Shown here: piece after piece, positions 25,091 to 37,250 of the stretch | How positions within the stretch are numbered: the stretch's first letter is position 1 | Layout of the letters: every line of letters begins with the position of its first letter | Assembly (NCBI GenBank): GCA_030386875.1 | Contig: JASJYW010000026.1 | Coordinates: 13,658,246-13,722,245, forward strand | Length of the DNA stretch: 64,000 nt | Source: Morinoia aosen | Lineage: Eukaryota; Arthropoda; Malacostraca; Amphipoda; Talitridae | Direction: 5' to 3' | Made by a program: the position numbers and the translations under genes | Notes under the pieces: model-generated | Database searches by the model: none | Told to the model about the DNA's origin: nothing | Seen by the model: only the letters and a program-made list of their open reading frames with translations

Positions 25091-25574
25091 AGCCATTCCT
25101 AGGCCGAATGCGGTGAAAATCACGTCGTTTGCTGTTTCCCGTGGCGACATAGGCGGAAAGTGCATATTTAGCCGATTCCACGGTCGACAGAGCTAAAATG
25201 CGTGTTTTGGGCCATTCCTAGGCCGAATGCGGTGAAAATCACGTCGTTTGCTGTTTCCCGTGGCGACATAGGCGGAAAGTGCATATTTAGCCGATTCCAC
25301 GGTCGACAGGGCAGAAATGCGTGTTTTGGGCCATTCCTAGGCCGAATGCTGTGAAAATCACGTCGTTTGCTGTTTCCCGTGGCGACATAGGCGGAAATTG
25401 CATACTTAGCCGTTTCCACGGTCGATAGAGCTAAAATGCGTGTTTTGGGCCATTCCTAGGCCGAATGCGGTGAAAATCACGTCGTTTGCTGTTTCCCGTG
25501 GCGACATAGGCGGAAAGTGCATATTTAGCCGATTCCACGGTCGACAGAGCTGAAATGCGTGTTTTGGGCCATTC

Positions 25575-25903
25575 TGTAGTATCTTGGAATTTCAGCAAGA
25601 TATAAGGTTTTCTGTACAGAACTTGAAGATCGATTTGCCTAGCCGTAAACCAGGCAAGAAGAGGATAGCAAAACGAACAGCAGGACTACTGGTATTGTAC
25701 TGATCTCTAGTTCACACAGCTTGCTCTTAAGTCTAGTTCGAACAATGAGCTTCCGCCCTATCCGGCGCTCGTAAATACCAGGCGTGCATCGTCTGTTCCG
25801 CCGGAATCTCTATCTATTCATGTCACCGTGCCGAGCGAGCGAGACTCATAAATCTCTGCAGCCGGAACCTCCATAAATACCACAAGAGCGTCAATATACA
25901 ACA
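25575..25903 (-). repeat. 3' LTR of Gypsy copy B
   Basis: It is 329 bp, differing from the copy A 3' LTR at one base (C at 25824 for G at 15364). The polypurine tract AAAGGGAGGGAAG follows at 25905-25917. Confidence 0.95.
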
Positions 25904-25948
25904 ACTTCCCTCCCTTTAGATGAATATGTGACAAAGGGAAGGAGGAAC

Positions 25949-28409
25949 TCAACAACCTATTCGTATTACAGGTTTGGTTATTCTGCCTGATCTACGAGGT
26001 TCACTTTGCGCAGGAGAGCTGTTAACAGGCTGAAAAGCAGGAGTCTCTGCTGCTCCACTCCCGGCAGATTCCAAACTACTGTGCAACAGCTGATTTGAAT
26101 GTCTCTTCCAGATTACATTTAATGCTAATATTTGAACATGAAAGATATTAACAGCAACTTTACTAACAATAATTCCCTTCAACCACTTGGGACCATTTCT
26201 TAAATTCAGAGCGAGAACCTGATCCCCGACATCAAATTGAGTTACATACATAGGCTTAGACCTGGACACAGAAAATTTAGGATGAACCCTATCTTTGGAA
26301 GTAACAAATTTACGATTGTTCAGCGCAACAGAGGGAACAATTTTTGTAACACTATGCGGAATACAATGCGATTGAAATAATGCTTTTGCTAGACGGGATT
26401 TGAACGATTCGGAAGAAGATAGTTTTTTCAACAAGTCTTTAATGACTCTTACCCCCCTCTCAGCTTGACCATTGCTTGCTGGAGAGTAGGGCGGAGGTGT
26501 GAGGTGCTCAATGCCGTTGGAAATAGGAAAATCTTTGAAGTCTTGAGATGAAAAGTTAGAAGCATTGTCACTTACGAGCACATCACACAGCCCGTTTCTG
26601 CTGAAAATCATTCTCAACGCATCGACAGTATCTGACACACTCGTGGATGGTACCACTTCACATTCAATATATTTAGATAGTGCATCTACAGCGATGAAAA
26701 CAATTTTATTCTCGTAGAAAAAATGATCGACATGAATGCGTTCAAAAGGACGAGAAGGAGTAGGCCATTCTACATTTCTAGACTTAGGTTTTGCTCGATT
26801 TAATTGACATTGGGGACAACATTTTACGATGTCTTCAATAGTTTTGTCCATTCCGGGAAACCAAATAACAGATCTGGCCAACGATTTCATGCCACAAATG
26901 CCAGGATGTCCATCATGAAATGTTTCAAGGACTAAACTACGCAGTGACTTGGGAATAAAAACCCGTTCTTTATAAAGTATGCAACCCTTCATGATGGTCA
27001 TCTGAGGTAGCAGGTTCTTCAATTTTGAAAAATTGGGATCAGGTTTAGGAGGCATGCCAAACTTTATGTATTGTTTAAGTTGGCATAGTTCGCTATCCAT
27101 ATCAGTATGAGTTTTTATATTTTCACACGTGACAGGAGTTTTATCAAGAGTGTTCACAGCAAAAATCATTTCGTACGGTTCTAGCTCCCTTACAGTCGTA
27201 GGTAGTGGCAGCCTACTGAGACAATCGCTATTTACGTTACATTTGCCTTTCGAATATCTGAAAACATAGTCAAACTGGGAGAGTCTAAGAGCCCATCTCT
27301 GAATTCGAGCGGAACAGTTGAGAGGTACACCCTTGTCATGTGCAAAAAGTTTACAAAGAGGTTTCTGATCATTATGGATAATGAACTTAGCACCAAGTAG
27401 AAATTTCTTGAATTTCTCCACGCCAAAAACCACACTAAGGCTCTCCCTTTCAATGTTAGAGTAGTTTTGTTCCGCACCATTCAGAGATCTCGAAGCAAAT
27501 TGAACCGGACACCAATCATGAGAAGGACTAACGCGTTGCATGAGTATGGCAGCAACTCCATAACCCGAACTATCAGTTTCAAGAAGAGTTTCATGGTTGG
27601 GATCAAACAACTTTAGAGGTTTATGCGAACGAAAGATGTTCTTAATTTTCTGGACACTCTCGTCCTGTTCTGGAGTCCACCGGAACTGTACATTTTTCTT
27701 AAGCAGCGAGTACAGAGGATGCATGACATTAGAAAAGTTGGGTACAAAACGACTGTAGAAGTTACACAATCCGATGAAAGCTTGCAACTGTTTGAGGTTT
27801 TTAGGAACAGGAGCATTGAGAATAGCTTCTACTTTCTCAGAGTTAGGGTGAACACCCTTGTTATCGAAAACGTACCCTAGATAAGACACACGATCAGTTA
27901 GAAAGGCACATTTAGACAGATTTAGGGGAATTCCCGCGTTTTCCAGGACAGACAGGACCCTGTCAAGAACTTCCAAATGAGCATCATATGACGAGGTCAA
28001 AATGAGGAGGTCATCCTGGTACACAATGATATTATCGATGCCAGAAAGAGTCCTATTCATGAATGCTTGAAAAATGCCAGGGCTTGCACGTAGACCATAG
28101 GGTAAGTAATTGTACATAAATAGACCTTCAGAGGTGTTAATGGTCGTAACTTTCTTTGATTCTTCGTCCAAGCGAATTTGCAAAAACGCGTTAGACAAAT
28201 CAATTTTTTGAGAAAAACTTAGCGTCTCCGACTTGAGAAATGACATCATCAATAACAGGTAGTACAGATTGAACTGGATTCAGAAAATTGTTAATGGAAG
28301 CTGAAAAATCTCCACAGATTCTCACACTGCCGTCAGACTTTAGAACATTAACAGTAGGAGATGCCCATTGGCTATCATACACTTTTGTGATTTTGCCCAT
28401 ACTCTGCAA
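25949..28409 (-). pseudogene. pol: Pol of Gypsy copy B: reverse transcriptase, RNase H, integrase, one frameshift
   Basis: This is the equivalent of 15489-17950. From KIDLSNAF onward the frame is open to the stop at 25949 with the YQDD, RNase H and HHCC/DD35E integrase residues intact. Upstream, the reverse transcriptase N-terminus lies in another frame at 28200-28409 because of one extra T near 28206 (six T where copy A has five). Copy A is broken at a different place (near 17931), so the two pol defects are independent. Four amino-acid changes from copy A are visible: Pro to Arg before LDEE, Arg to Pro before LNLSKC, Arg to Lys before CCPQC, and Leu to Pro in the integrase segment SSQDFKDF. 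The last could affect integrase folding. Confidence 0.9.
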
Positions 28410-28419
28410 GCGTTCCAGT

Positions 28420-28962
28420 TCGGTTTTGACAGAGTCTCTAGTCTTACAGGAACCGGGCGTGCTTTACAAAATACAGGAACCTGCATTAGGCAACACATCA
28501 AGATGAAACTGTCTCTTTAACGCTAGACTGTGAATCAGATGATAAGTATTCGTCATATTTTAACGACAACTTTTTCGGCAAACTATGACAATCCGTTTTA
28601 TTTATGGAATCGTATTTGTCAGGAATGACAATGTCTACGTTTAGTTTAGAACCAATATCTCGGCCAAGTAAGTTGATTCTATCATCCTCCACAATGAGAA
28701 ACTTATGATTAAAACTTACATTTTGGTACATAACCGTTACTGAAGCTTGACCAAGCAGGTTTACCGAGACACCCACTGTACCCGAGAATTTTGCTGCATG
28801 TAGGATTTATCACAGCACCAACTCTGATTGCATCTCTTTTACGTATAGTTGACACGCACTGCCGTTATCCAACAAGAATTCAACAGGTTTACTATTTAGG
28901 TTGCATGCAATCATAGTGGGCTCTTTAGTGACGGGAATTACAGTGGTGTTTACTCTAAAAAA
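28420..28962 (-). pseudogene. pol: Protease region of Gypsy copy B, multiply frameshifted
   Basis: It aligns with the copy A protease but has one-base changes near 28433, 28483, 28505, 28770 and 28856, so no single frame covers it. The Asp-Asn-Gly-Ser codons are still present at about 28858-28870, and the LLGRDI motif lies in the fragment 28498-28776. Every change is a single base, and the cluster lies within 1.7 kb of the N gap, so poor consensus is as likely a cause as real decay. Confidence 0.8.
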
Positions 28963-29930
28963 TTAGAATCACTTGGGGAATAATCAGAACACTCATGTAG
29001 ATGATTACCGTCACCACTTTCGTTCCCAGGTTTTTGCCAAACAGCTTCGTTCTTCTGTAGAGGCATCCGTGAATTCTTCATCAACACGTCTTCTCTTCCG
29101 ACGATGCCACAGCAACCGCTTCTTCCCGACTGCACTGTGTAAGTGCGAGCTGCGTCAGATTCTCCCTCGTGTAGGTCCCCTTCGTGTAGGCATAGCAGGA
29201 TGAGGCCGAGCTGCAGTTTAGATTTGCAAACCTTAGAAATGTGGCCTAATTTTCCACATGTGTGACATTTCAATTTCAAAGCATAGCAATTCTTTGCAAG
29301 ATGCTTTTGCTTAGTTCCGCAGCGAATGCATATGTAGTTCGGCGGGAGTTTTTCTGTAGTGAAATACGATGTAGATGAATCCTCCCGAATAATATCTTGA
29401 GCGTCGGAGCTTAATTGTTCGATAAGTTTTGCGTTTTCAACGCATTCGTTGAAGGACTTGCTATCGCACTTCTGTAGAACCGCTCTGAAAATTTGCGCTG
29501 AGTGTAGCCCAGCCACGAAGGCATCTCTTAATAAACGATCACGACAGCAATTACCATAATTGCATGCAGATGCTAAGTCATTTAACGTTTTAGCATACCT
29601 TTCTATGGATTCAATAGCACCTTGTTTTCTATTTAGAAATGTAACCGATGCACCGACGATGGATTTTTTAATTTCAAATTGTTTGTGGTAATTTTTCTTC
29701 AAGTTCTTCATATGTAGCCTCAGTGAGTAACGTAGGTTTAATTCTTCGTTGTAGATCAGTAATTATGTTTACAGGCAAAGCTTTGATTAGAATACTAGCT
29801 TTTTTAACCGCCATTATTTCCTGCTTTCTGAAGAGCGTCTGCACTTTGTACTTTCCAGCGTTCCAAGAATTCACTCACTGTTTCTACTTCCACGTCGAAC
29901 GGGAGGACAGCTGACTGTAGAATATGCCAT
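28950..29930 (-). pseudogene. gag: Gag of Gypsy copy B, multiply frameshifted
   Basis: The start Met corresponds to 29930 and the stop to 28950-28952. One-base insertions near 29685, 29807 and 29902 split the capsid part over three frames. The 3' part (28950-29711) is open and keeps both zinc knuckles: CX2CX5HX4C beginning CIRCGTKQKH, then canonical CHTCGKLGHISKVC. A compensated pair of indels at about 29165 and 29216 changes a short stretch between the knuckles and the GESDAARTY segment. The copy therefore shows what copy A lacks at its knuckle, while copy A shows what B lacks upstream. Confidence 0.85.
28956..28962 (-). promoter_or_regulatory. Candidate -1 ribosomal frameshift heptamer, Gypsy copy B
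   Basis: TTTTTTA is in the same phase and context (AAT TTT TTA GAG TAA) as in copy A. Confidence 0.72.
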
Positions 29931-29993
29931 CTTAATTTCAGAGCACTTTTACAGTTCAAATTCACTTCGCAAGTTCGAAGCCTCGTTGCCAAT

Positions 29994-30103
29994 TGTAGTA
30001 TCTTGGAATTTCAGCAAGATATAAGGTTTTCTGTACAGAACTTGAAGATCGATTTGCCTAGCCGTAAACCAGGCAAGAAGAGGATAGCAAAACGAACAGC
30101 AAG
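29994..30103 (-). repeat. 5' LTR of Gypsy copy B, truncated by gap
   Basis: The first 110 plus-strand bases of the LTR (TGTAGTATCTTGG onward) run to the N gap. They match the copy A LTR except at the last base or two, where copy A reads CAGCAGGAC and here CAGCAAG meets N. The primer-binding site (minus strand TGGCAACGAGG) is intact just to the left. Confidence 0.93.
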
Positions 30104-30603
30104 NNNNNNNNNNNNNNNNNNNNNNNNNNNNNNNNNNNNNNNNNNNNNNNNNNNNNNNNNNNNNNNNNNNNNNNNNNNNNNNNNNNNNNNNNNNNNNNNN
30201 NNNNNNNNNNNNNNNNNNNNNNNNNNNNNNNNNNNNNNNNNNNNNNNNNNNNNNNNNNNNNNNNNNNNNNNNNNNNNNNNNNNNNNNNNNNNNNNNNNNN
30301 NNNNNNNNNNNNNNNNNNNNNNNNNNNNNNNNNNNNNNNNNNNNNNNNNNNNNNNNNNNNNNNNNNNNNNNNNNNNNNNNNNNNNNNNNNNNNNNNNNNN
30401 NNNNNNNNNNNNNNNNNNNNNNNNNNNNNNNNNNNNNNNNNNNNNNNNNNNNNNNNNNNNNNNNNNNNNNNNNNNNNNNNNNNNNNNNNNNNNNNNNNNN
30501 NNNNNNNNNNNNNNNNNNNNNNNNNNNNNNNNNNNNNNNNNNNNNNNNNNNNNNNNNNNNNNNNNNNNNNNNNNNNNNNNNNNNNNNNNNNNNNNNNNNN
30601 NNN
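30104..30603. other. Assembly gap, exactly 500 N
   Basis: The round length points to a nominal scaffold join rather than a measured gap. The satellite is in plus polarity to its left and minus polarity to its right, and copy B is cut at its left edge. Confidence 0.98.
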
Positions 30604-33600
30604 ACCGCATTCGGCCTAGGAATGGCCAAAAACACGCATTTTAGCCCTGTCAACCCGTGGAATCGGCTAAATATGCACTTTCCGCCTATGTCGCCACGGG
30701 AAACAGCAAACGACGTGATTTTCACCGCATTCGGCCTAGGAATGGCCCAAAACACGCACTTTAGCTCTGTCGACCGTGGAGGAAACGGCTAAATATGCAC
30801 TTTCCGCCTATGTCGCCACGGTAAACAGCAAACGACGTGATTTTCACCGCATTCGGCCTAGGAATGGCCAAAACACGCATTTTAGCTCTGGTCGGACCGT
30901 GGAATCGGCTAAAATATGCACTTTCCGCCTATGTCGCCACGGGAAACAGCAAACGACGTGATTTTCACCGCATACGGCCTAGGAATGGCCATAAACACGC
31001 ATTTTAGCCCAGTCGACCGTGGAATCGGCCAATCTTGCACTTTCCGCCTATGTCGCCACGGGAAACAGCAAACGACGTGATTTTCACCGCATTCGGCCTA
31101 GGAATGGCCCAAAACACGCATTTTAGCTCTGTCGACCGTGGGGAATCGGCTAAATATGCACTTTCCGCCTATGTCGCCACGGGAAACCGCAAACGACGTG
31201 ATTTTCACCGCATTCGGCCTAGGAATGGCCCAAAACACGCAGTTTAGCTCTGTCGACCGTGGAATCGGCCTAAATATGCACTTTCCGCCTATGTCGCCAC
31301 GGGAAACAGCAAACGACGTGATTTTCACCGCATTCGGCCTAGGAATGGCGCAAAACACGCATTTTAGCTCTGTCGACCGTGGAATCGGCTAAATATGCAC
31401 TTTCCGCCTATGGTCGCGACGGGAAACAGCAAACGACGTGATTTTCACCGCATTCGGCCTAGGAATGGCCCAAAACACGCATTTTAGCTCTGTCGACCGT
31501 GGAATCGGCTAAATATGCACTTTCCGCCTATGTCGCCACGGGGAAACAGCAAACGACGTGATTTTCACAGCATTCGGCCTAGGAATGGCCCAAAACACGC
31601 ATTTTAGCTCTGTCGACCGTGGGAAACGGCTAAATATGCACTTTCCGCCTATGTCGCCACGGGAAACAGCAAACGACGTGATTTTTCACCGCATACGGCC
31701 TAGGAATGGCCATGAACACGCATTTTAGCCTGTCGACCGTGGAATCGGCTAATCATGCACTTCCCGCCTATATCGCCACGGGAAACAGCAAACGACGTGA
31801 TTTTCACCGCATTCGGCCTAGGAATGGCCCAAAACACGCATTTTAGCTCTGTCGACCCGTGGAATCGGCTAAATATGCACTTTCCGCCTATGTCGCCACG
31901 GGGAAACAGCAAACGACGTGATTTTCACCGCATTCGGCCTAGGAATGGCCCAAAACACGCATTTTAGCTCTGTCGACCGTGGAATCGGCTAAATATGCAC
32001 TTGCCGCCTATGTCGCCACGGGAAACAGCAAACGACGTGATTTTCACCGCATTCGGCCTAGGAATGGCCCAAAACACGCATTTTAGCTCTGTCGACCGTG
32101 GAAACGGGCTAAATATGCACTTTCCCGCCTATGTCGCCACATGAAACAGCAAACGACGTGATTTTCACCGCATTCGGCCTAGGAATGGCCCAAAACACGC
32201 ATTTTAGCTCTGTCGACCGTGGGGAATCGGCTAAATATGCACTTTCCGCCTATGTCGACACGGGAAAACAGCAAACGACGTGATTTTCACCGCATTCGGC
32301 CTAGGATTGGCCAAAAACACGCATTTTAGCCCTGTCGACCGTGGAAATCGGCTGAATATGCACTTTCCGCCTATGTCGCCACGGGAAACAGCAAACGACG
32401 TGATTTTCACCCGCATTCGGCCTAGGAATGGCCCAAAACACGCACTTTAGCTCTGTCGACCGTGGAAACGGCTAAATATGCACTTTCCGCCTATGTCGCC
32501 ACGGGAAACAGCAAACGACGTGATTTCCACCGCATTCGGGCCTAGGAATGGCCCAAAACACGCATTTTAGCTCTGTCGACAGTGGAAACGGGCAAAATAT
32601 GCACTTTCCGCCTATGTCGCCACGGGAAACAGCAAACGACGTGATTTTCACCGCATTCGGCCTAGGAATGGCCCAAAACACGCATTTTAGCTCTGTCGAC
32701 CGTGGGAAACGGCTAAATATGCACTTTCCGCCTATGTCACTACGGGAAACAGCAACGACGTGGTTTCACCGCATTCGGCCTAGGAATGGCCCAAAACACG
32801 CATTTTAGCTCTGTCGACCGTGGGAAACGGCAAAATATGCACTTTCCGCCTATGTCGCCACGGGAAACAGCAAACGACGTGATTTTCACCGCATTCGGCC
32901 TAGGAATGGCCAAAAACACGCATTTTAGCCCTGTCGACCGTGGAATCGGCTAAATATGCACTTTCCGCCTATGTCGCCACGGGAAACAGCAAACGACGTG
33001 ATTTTCACCGCATTCGGGCCTAGGAATGGCCCAAAACACGCACTTTAGCTCTGTCGACCGTGGGGAAACGGCTACATATTCACTTTCCGCCTATGTCGCC
33101 ACGGGAAACAGCAAACGACGTGATTTTCACCGCATTCGGCCTAGGAATGGCCCAAAACACGCATTTTTAGCTCTGTCGACCGTGGAATCAGCTAAATATG
33201 CACTTTCCGCCTATATCGCCACGGGAAACAGCAAACGACGTGATATTCACAGCATTCGGCCTAGGAATGGCCCAAAACACGCATTTTAGCTCTGTCGACC
33301 GTGGAATCGGGCTAAATATGCACTTTCCGCCTATGTCGCCACGGGAAACAGCAAACGACGTGATTTTCACCGCATTCGGCCCTAGGAATGGCTCGAAACA
33401 CGCATTTTAGCTCTGTCGACCGTGGAATCGGCTAATATGCACTTTCCGCCTATGTCGCCCCGGGAAACAGCAAACGACGTGATTTTCACCGCATTTCGGC
33501 CTAGGAATGGCCCAAAACACGCATTTTAGCTCTGTCGACCGTGGAATCGGCTAAATATGCACTTTCCGCCTATGTCGCCACGGGAAACAGCAAACGACGT

Positions 33601-35880
33601 GATTTTCACCGCATACGGCCTAGGAATGGCCATAAACACGCATTTTAGCCCAGTCGACCGTGGAATCGGCCAATCTTGCACTTTCCGCCTATGTCGCCAC
33701 GGGAAACAGCAAACGACGTGATTTTCACCGCATTCGGCCTAGGAATGGCCCAAAACACGCATTTTAGCTCTGTCGACCGTGGAATCGGCTAAATATGCAC
33801 TTTCCGCCTATGTCGCCACGGGAAACCGCAAACGACGTGATTTTCACCGCATTCGGCCTAGGAATGGCCCAAAACACGCAGTTTAGCTCTGTCGACCGTG
33901 GGAATCGGCTAAATATGCACTTTCCGCCTATGTCGCCACGGGAAACAGCAAACGACGTGATTTTCACCGCATCGGCCTAGGAATGGCGCAAAACACGCAT
34001 TTTAGCTCTGTCGACCGTGGAATCGGCTAAATATGCACTTTCCGCCTATGTCGCGACGGGAAACAGCAAACGACGTGATTTTCACCGCATTCGGCCTAGG
34101 AATGGCCCAAAACACGCATTTTAGCTCTGTCGACCGTGGAATCGGCTAAATATGCACTTTCCGCTATGTCGCCACGGGAAACAGCAAACGACGTGATTTT
34201 CACAGCATTCGGCCTAGGAATGGCCCAAAACAGCGCATTTTAGCTCTGTCGACCGTGGAAACGGCTAAATATGCACTTTCCGCCTATGTCGCCACGGGAA
34301 ACAGCAAACGACGTGATTTTCACCGCATACGGCCTAGGAATGGCCATGAACACGCATTTTAGCCCTGTCGACCGTGGAATCGGCTAATCATGCACTTCCG
34401 CCTATATCGCCACGGGAAACAGCAAACGACGTGATTTTCACCGCATTCGGGCCTAGGAATGGCCCAAAACACGCATTTTAGCTCTGTCGACCGTGGAATC
34501 GGCTAAATATGCACTTTCCGCCTATGTCGCCACGGGAAACAGCAAACGACGTGATTTTCACCGCATTCGGCCTAGGAATGGCCCAAAACACGCATTTTAG
34601 CTCTGTTCGACCGTGGAATCGGCTAAATATGCACTTGCCGCCTATGTCGCCACGGGAAACAGCAAACGACGTGATTTTCACCGCATTCGGCCTAGGAATG
34701 GCCCAAAACACGCATTTTAGCTCTGTCGACCGTGGAAACGGCTAAATATGCACTTTCCGCCTATGTCGCCACATGAAACAGCAAACGACGTGATTTTCAC
34801 CGCATTCGGCCTAGGAATGGCCCAAAACACGCATTTTAGCTCTGTCGACCGTGGAATCGGCTAAATATGCACTTTCCGCCTATGTCGACACGGAAAACAG
34901 CAAACGACGTGATTTTCACCGCATTCGGCCTAGGATTGGCCAAAAACACGCATTTTAGCCCTGTCGACCGTGGAATCGGCTGAATATGCACTTTCCGCCT
35001 ATGTCGCCACGGGAAACAGCAAACGACGTGATTTTCACCGCATTCGGCCTAGGAATGGCCCAAAACACGCACTTTAGCTCTGTCGACCGTGGAAACGGCT
35101 AAATATGCACTTTCCGCCTATGTCGCCACGGAAACAGCAAACGACGTGATTTCCACCGCATTCGGCCTAGGAATGGCCCAAAACACGCATTTTAGCTCTG
35201 TCGACAGTGGAAACGGCAAAATATGCACTTTCCGCCTATGTCGCCACGGGAAACAGCAAACGACGTGATTTTCACCGCATTCGGCCTAGGAATGGCCCAA
35301 AACACGCATTTTAGCTCTGTCGACAGTGGAAACGGCTAAATATGCACTTTCCGCCTATGTCACTACGGGAAACAGCAAACGACGTGGTTTCACCGCATTC
35401 GGCCTAGGAATGGCCCAAAACACGCATTTTAGCTCTGTCGACCGTGGAAACGGCAAAAATATGCACTTTCCGCCTATGTCGCCACGGGAAACAGCAAACG
35501 ACGTGATTTTCACCGCATTCGGCTAGGAATGGCCAAAAACACGCATTTTAGCCCTGTCGACCGTGGAATCGGCTAAATATGCACTTTCCGCCTATGTCGC
35601 CACGGGAAACAGCAAACGACGTGATTTTCACCGCATTCGGCCTAGGAATGGCCCAAAACACGCACTTTAGCTCTGTCGACCGTGGGGAAACGGCTACATA
35701 TTCACTTTCCGCCTATGTCGCCACGGGAAACAGCAAACGACGTGATTTTCACCGCATTCGGCCTAGGAATGGCCCAAAACACGCATTTTAGCTCTGTCGA
35801 CCGTGGAATCAGCTAAATATGCACTTTCCGCCTATATCGCCACGGGAAACAGCAAACGACGTGATTTTCACAGCATTCGG
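30604..35880 (-). repeat. Higher-order repeat, 22-monomer spacing, two copies
   Basis: Rare variants recur at about 2629-2641 bases: CATAAACACGC with CCCAGTCGACC and CCAATCTTGCAC at about 30990 and 33631, GAAACCGCAAAC at 31186 and 33827, and GGATTGGCC at 32304 and 34933. That equals 22 monomers plus 11-23 extra bases; the first copy carries the surplus single-base insertions. Confidence 0.82.
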
Positions 35881-37250
35881 CCTAGGAATGGCCCAAAACA
35901 CGCATTTTAGCTCTGTCGACCGTGGAATCGGCTAAATATGCACTTTCCGCCTATATCGCCACGGGAAACAGCAAACGACGTGATTTTCACCGCATTCGGC
36001 CTAGGAATGGCTCGAAACACGCATTTTAGCTCTGTCGACGTGGAATCGCTAAATATGCACTTTCCGCCTATGTCGCCCCGGGAAACAGCAAACGACGTGA
36101 TTTTCACCGCATTCGGCCTAGGAATGGCCCAAAACACGCATTTTAGCTCTGTCGACCGTGGGAATCGGCTAAATATGCACTTTCCGCCTATGTCGCCACG
36201 GGAAACAGCAAACGACGTGATTTTCACCGCATTCGGCCTAGGAATGGCCCAAAACACGCATTTTAGCTCTGTCGACCGTGGAAACGGCTAAATATGCACT
36301 TTCCGCCTATGTCGCCACATGAAACAGCAAACGACGTGATTTTCACCGCATTCGGCCTAGGAATGGCCCAAAACACGCATTTTAGCTCTGTCGACCGTGG
36401 AATCGGCTAAATATGCACTTTCCGCCTATGTCGACACGGAAAACAGCAAACGACGTGATTTTCACCGCATTCGGCCTAGGATTGGCCAAAAACACGCATT
36501 TTAGCCCTGTCGACCGTGGAATCGGGCTGAATATGCACTTTCCGCCTATGTCGCCACGGGAAACAGCAAACGACGTGATTTTCACCGCATTCGGCCTAGG
36601 AATGGCCCAAAACACGCACTTTAGCTCTGTCGACCGTGGAAACGGCTAAATATGCACTTTCCGCCTATGTCGCCACGGGAAACAGCAAACGACGTGATTT
36701 CCACCGCATTCGGCCTAGGAATGGCCCAAAACACGCATTTTAGCTCTGTCGACAGTGGAAACGGCAAAATATGCACTTTCCGCCTATGTCGCCACGGGAA
36801 ACAGCAAACGACGTGATTTTCACCGCATTTGGCCTAGGAATGGCCAAAAACACGCATTTTAGCCCTGTCGACCGTGGAATCCGCTAAATATGCACTTTCC
36901 GCTTATGTCGCCACGGGAAACAGCAAACGACGTGATTTTCACCGCATTCGGCCTAGGAATGGCCCAAAACACGCATTTTAGCTCTGTCGACCGTGGGAAA
37001 CGGCTAAATATGCACTTTCCGCCTATGTCACTACGGGAAACAGCAAACGACGTGGTTTCACCGCATTCGGCCTAGGAATGGCCCAAAACACGCATTTTAG
37101 CTCTGTCGACCGTGGGAAACGGCAAAATATGCACTTTCCGCCTATGTCGCCACGGGAAACAGCAAACGACGTGATTTTCACCGCATTCGGCCTAGGAATG
37201 GCCAAAAACACGCATTTTAGCCCTGTCGACTGTGAGAATCGGCTAAATAT
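34880..37250 (-). repeat. Higher-order repeat, 13-14 monomer spacing
   Basis: TGTCGACACGG at 34886 and 36431 and GGATTGGCC at 34933 and 36479 are 1545-1546 bases apart (13 monomers). TGTCACTACGGG at 35360 and 37028 is 1668 apart (14 monomers), so the second copy gained one monomer. Confidence 0.75.

Larger units (their letters stand above)
19861..25574 (+). repeat. 119-bp satellite array, plus polarity (block 2)
   Basis: It spans 5714 bases, 48.0 monomers, in the same polarity as block 1 and with few indels except around 20210-20480. The first monomers (GGTAAAAATC, CAGGGCTAAAATG, CATTCATAGG, then GTTTTGAGCC at about 20091) match the order found uninterrupted at about 11640-12020, so this block is the continuation of the array into which copy A inserted. 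No genes are seen. Confidence 0.97.
25575..30103 (-). mobile_element. Ty3/Gypsy retrotransposon copy B, same family as A, cut by assembly gap
   Basis: It is the same element as 15115-19860 at a constant offset of 10,460 bases. Over 25575-28200 I find about seven substitutions and no indels against copy A; from 28206 to 29993 there are roughly a dozen one-base indels. The 3' LTR is whole (25575-25903), and only 110 bases of the 5' LTR (29994-30103) remain before the N gap. The left flank is again GGGCCATTC and the preceding monomer again carries GAGCTGAAATGCG, so the insertion point is base-for-base that of copy A. The right flank and its target duplication are hidden. Confidence 0.95.
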
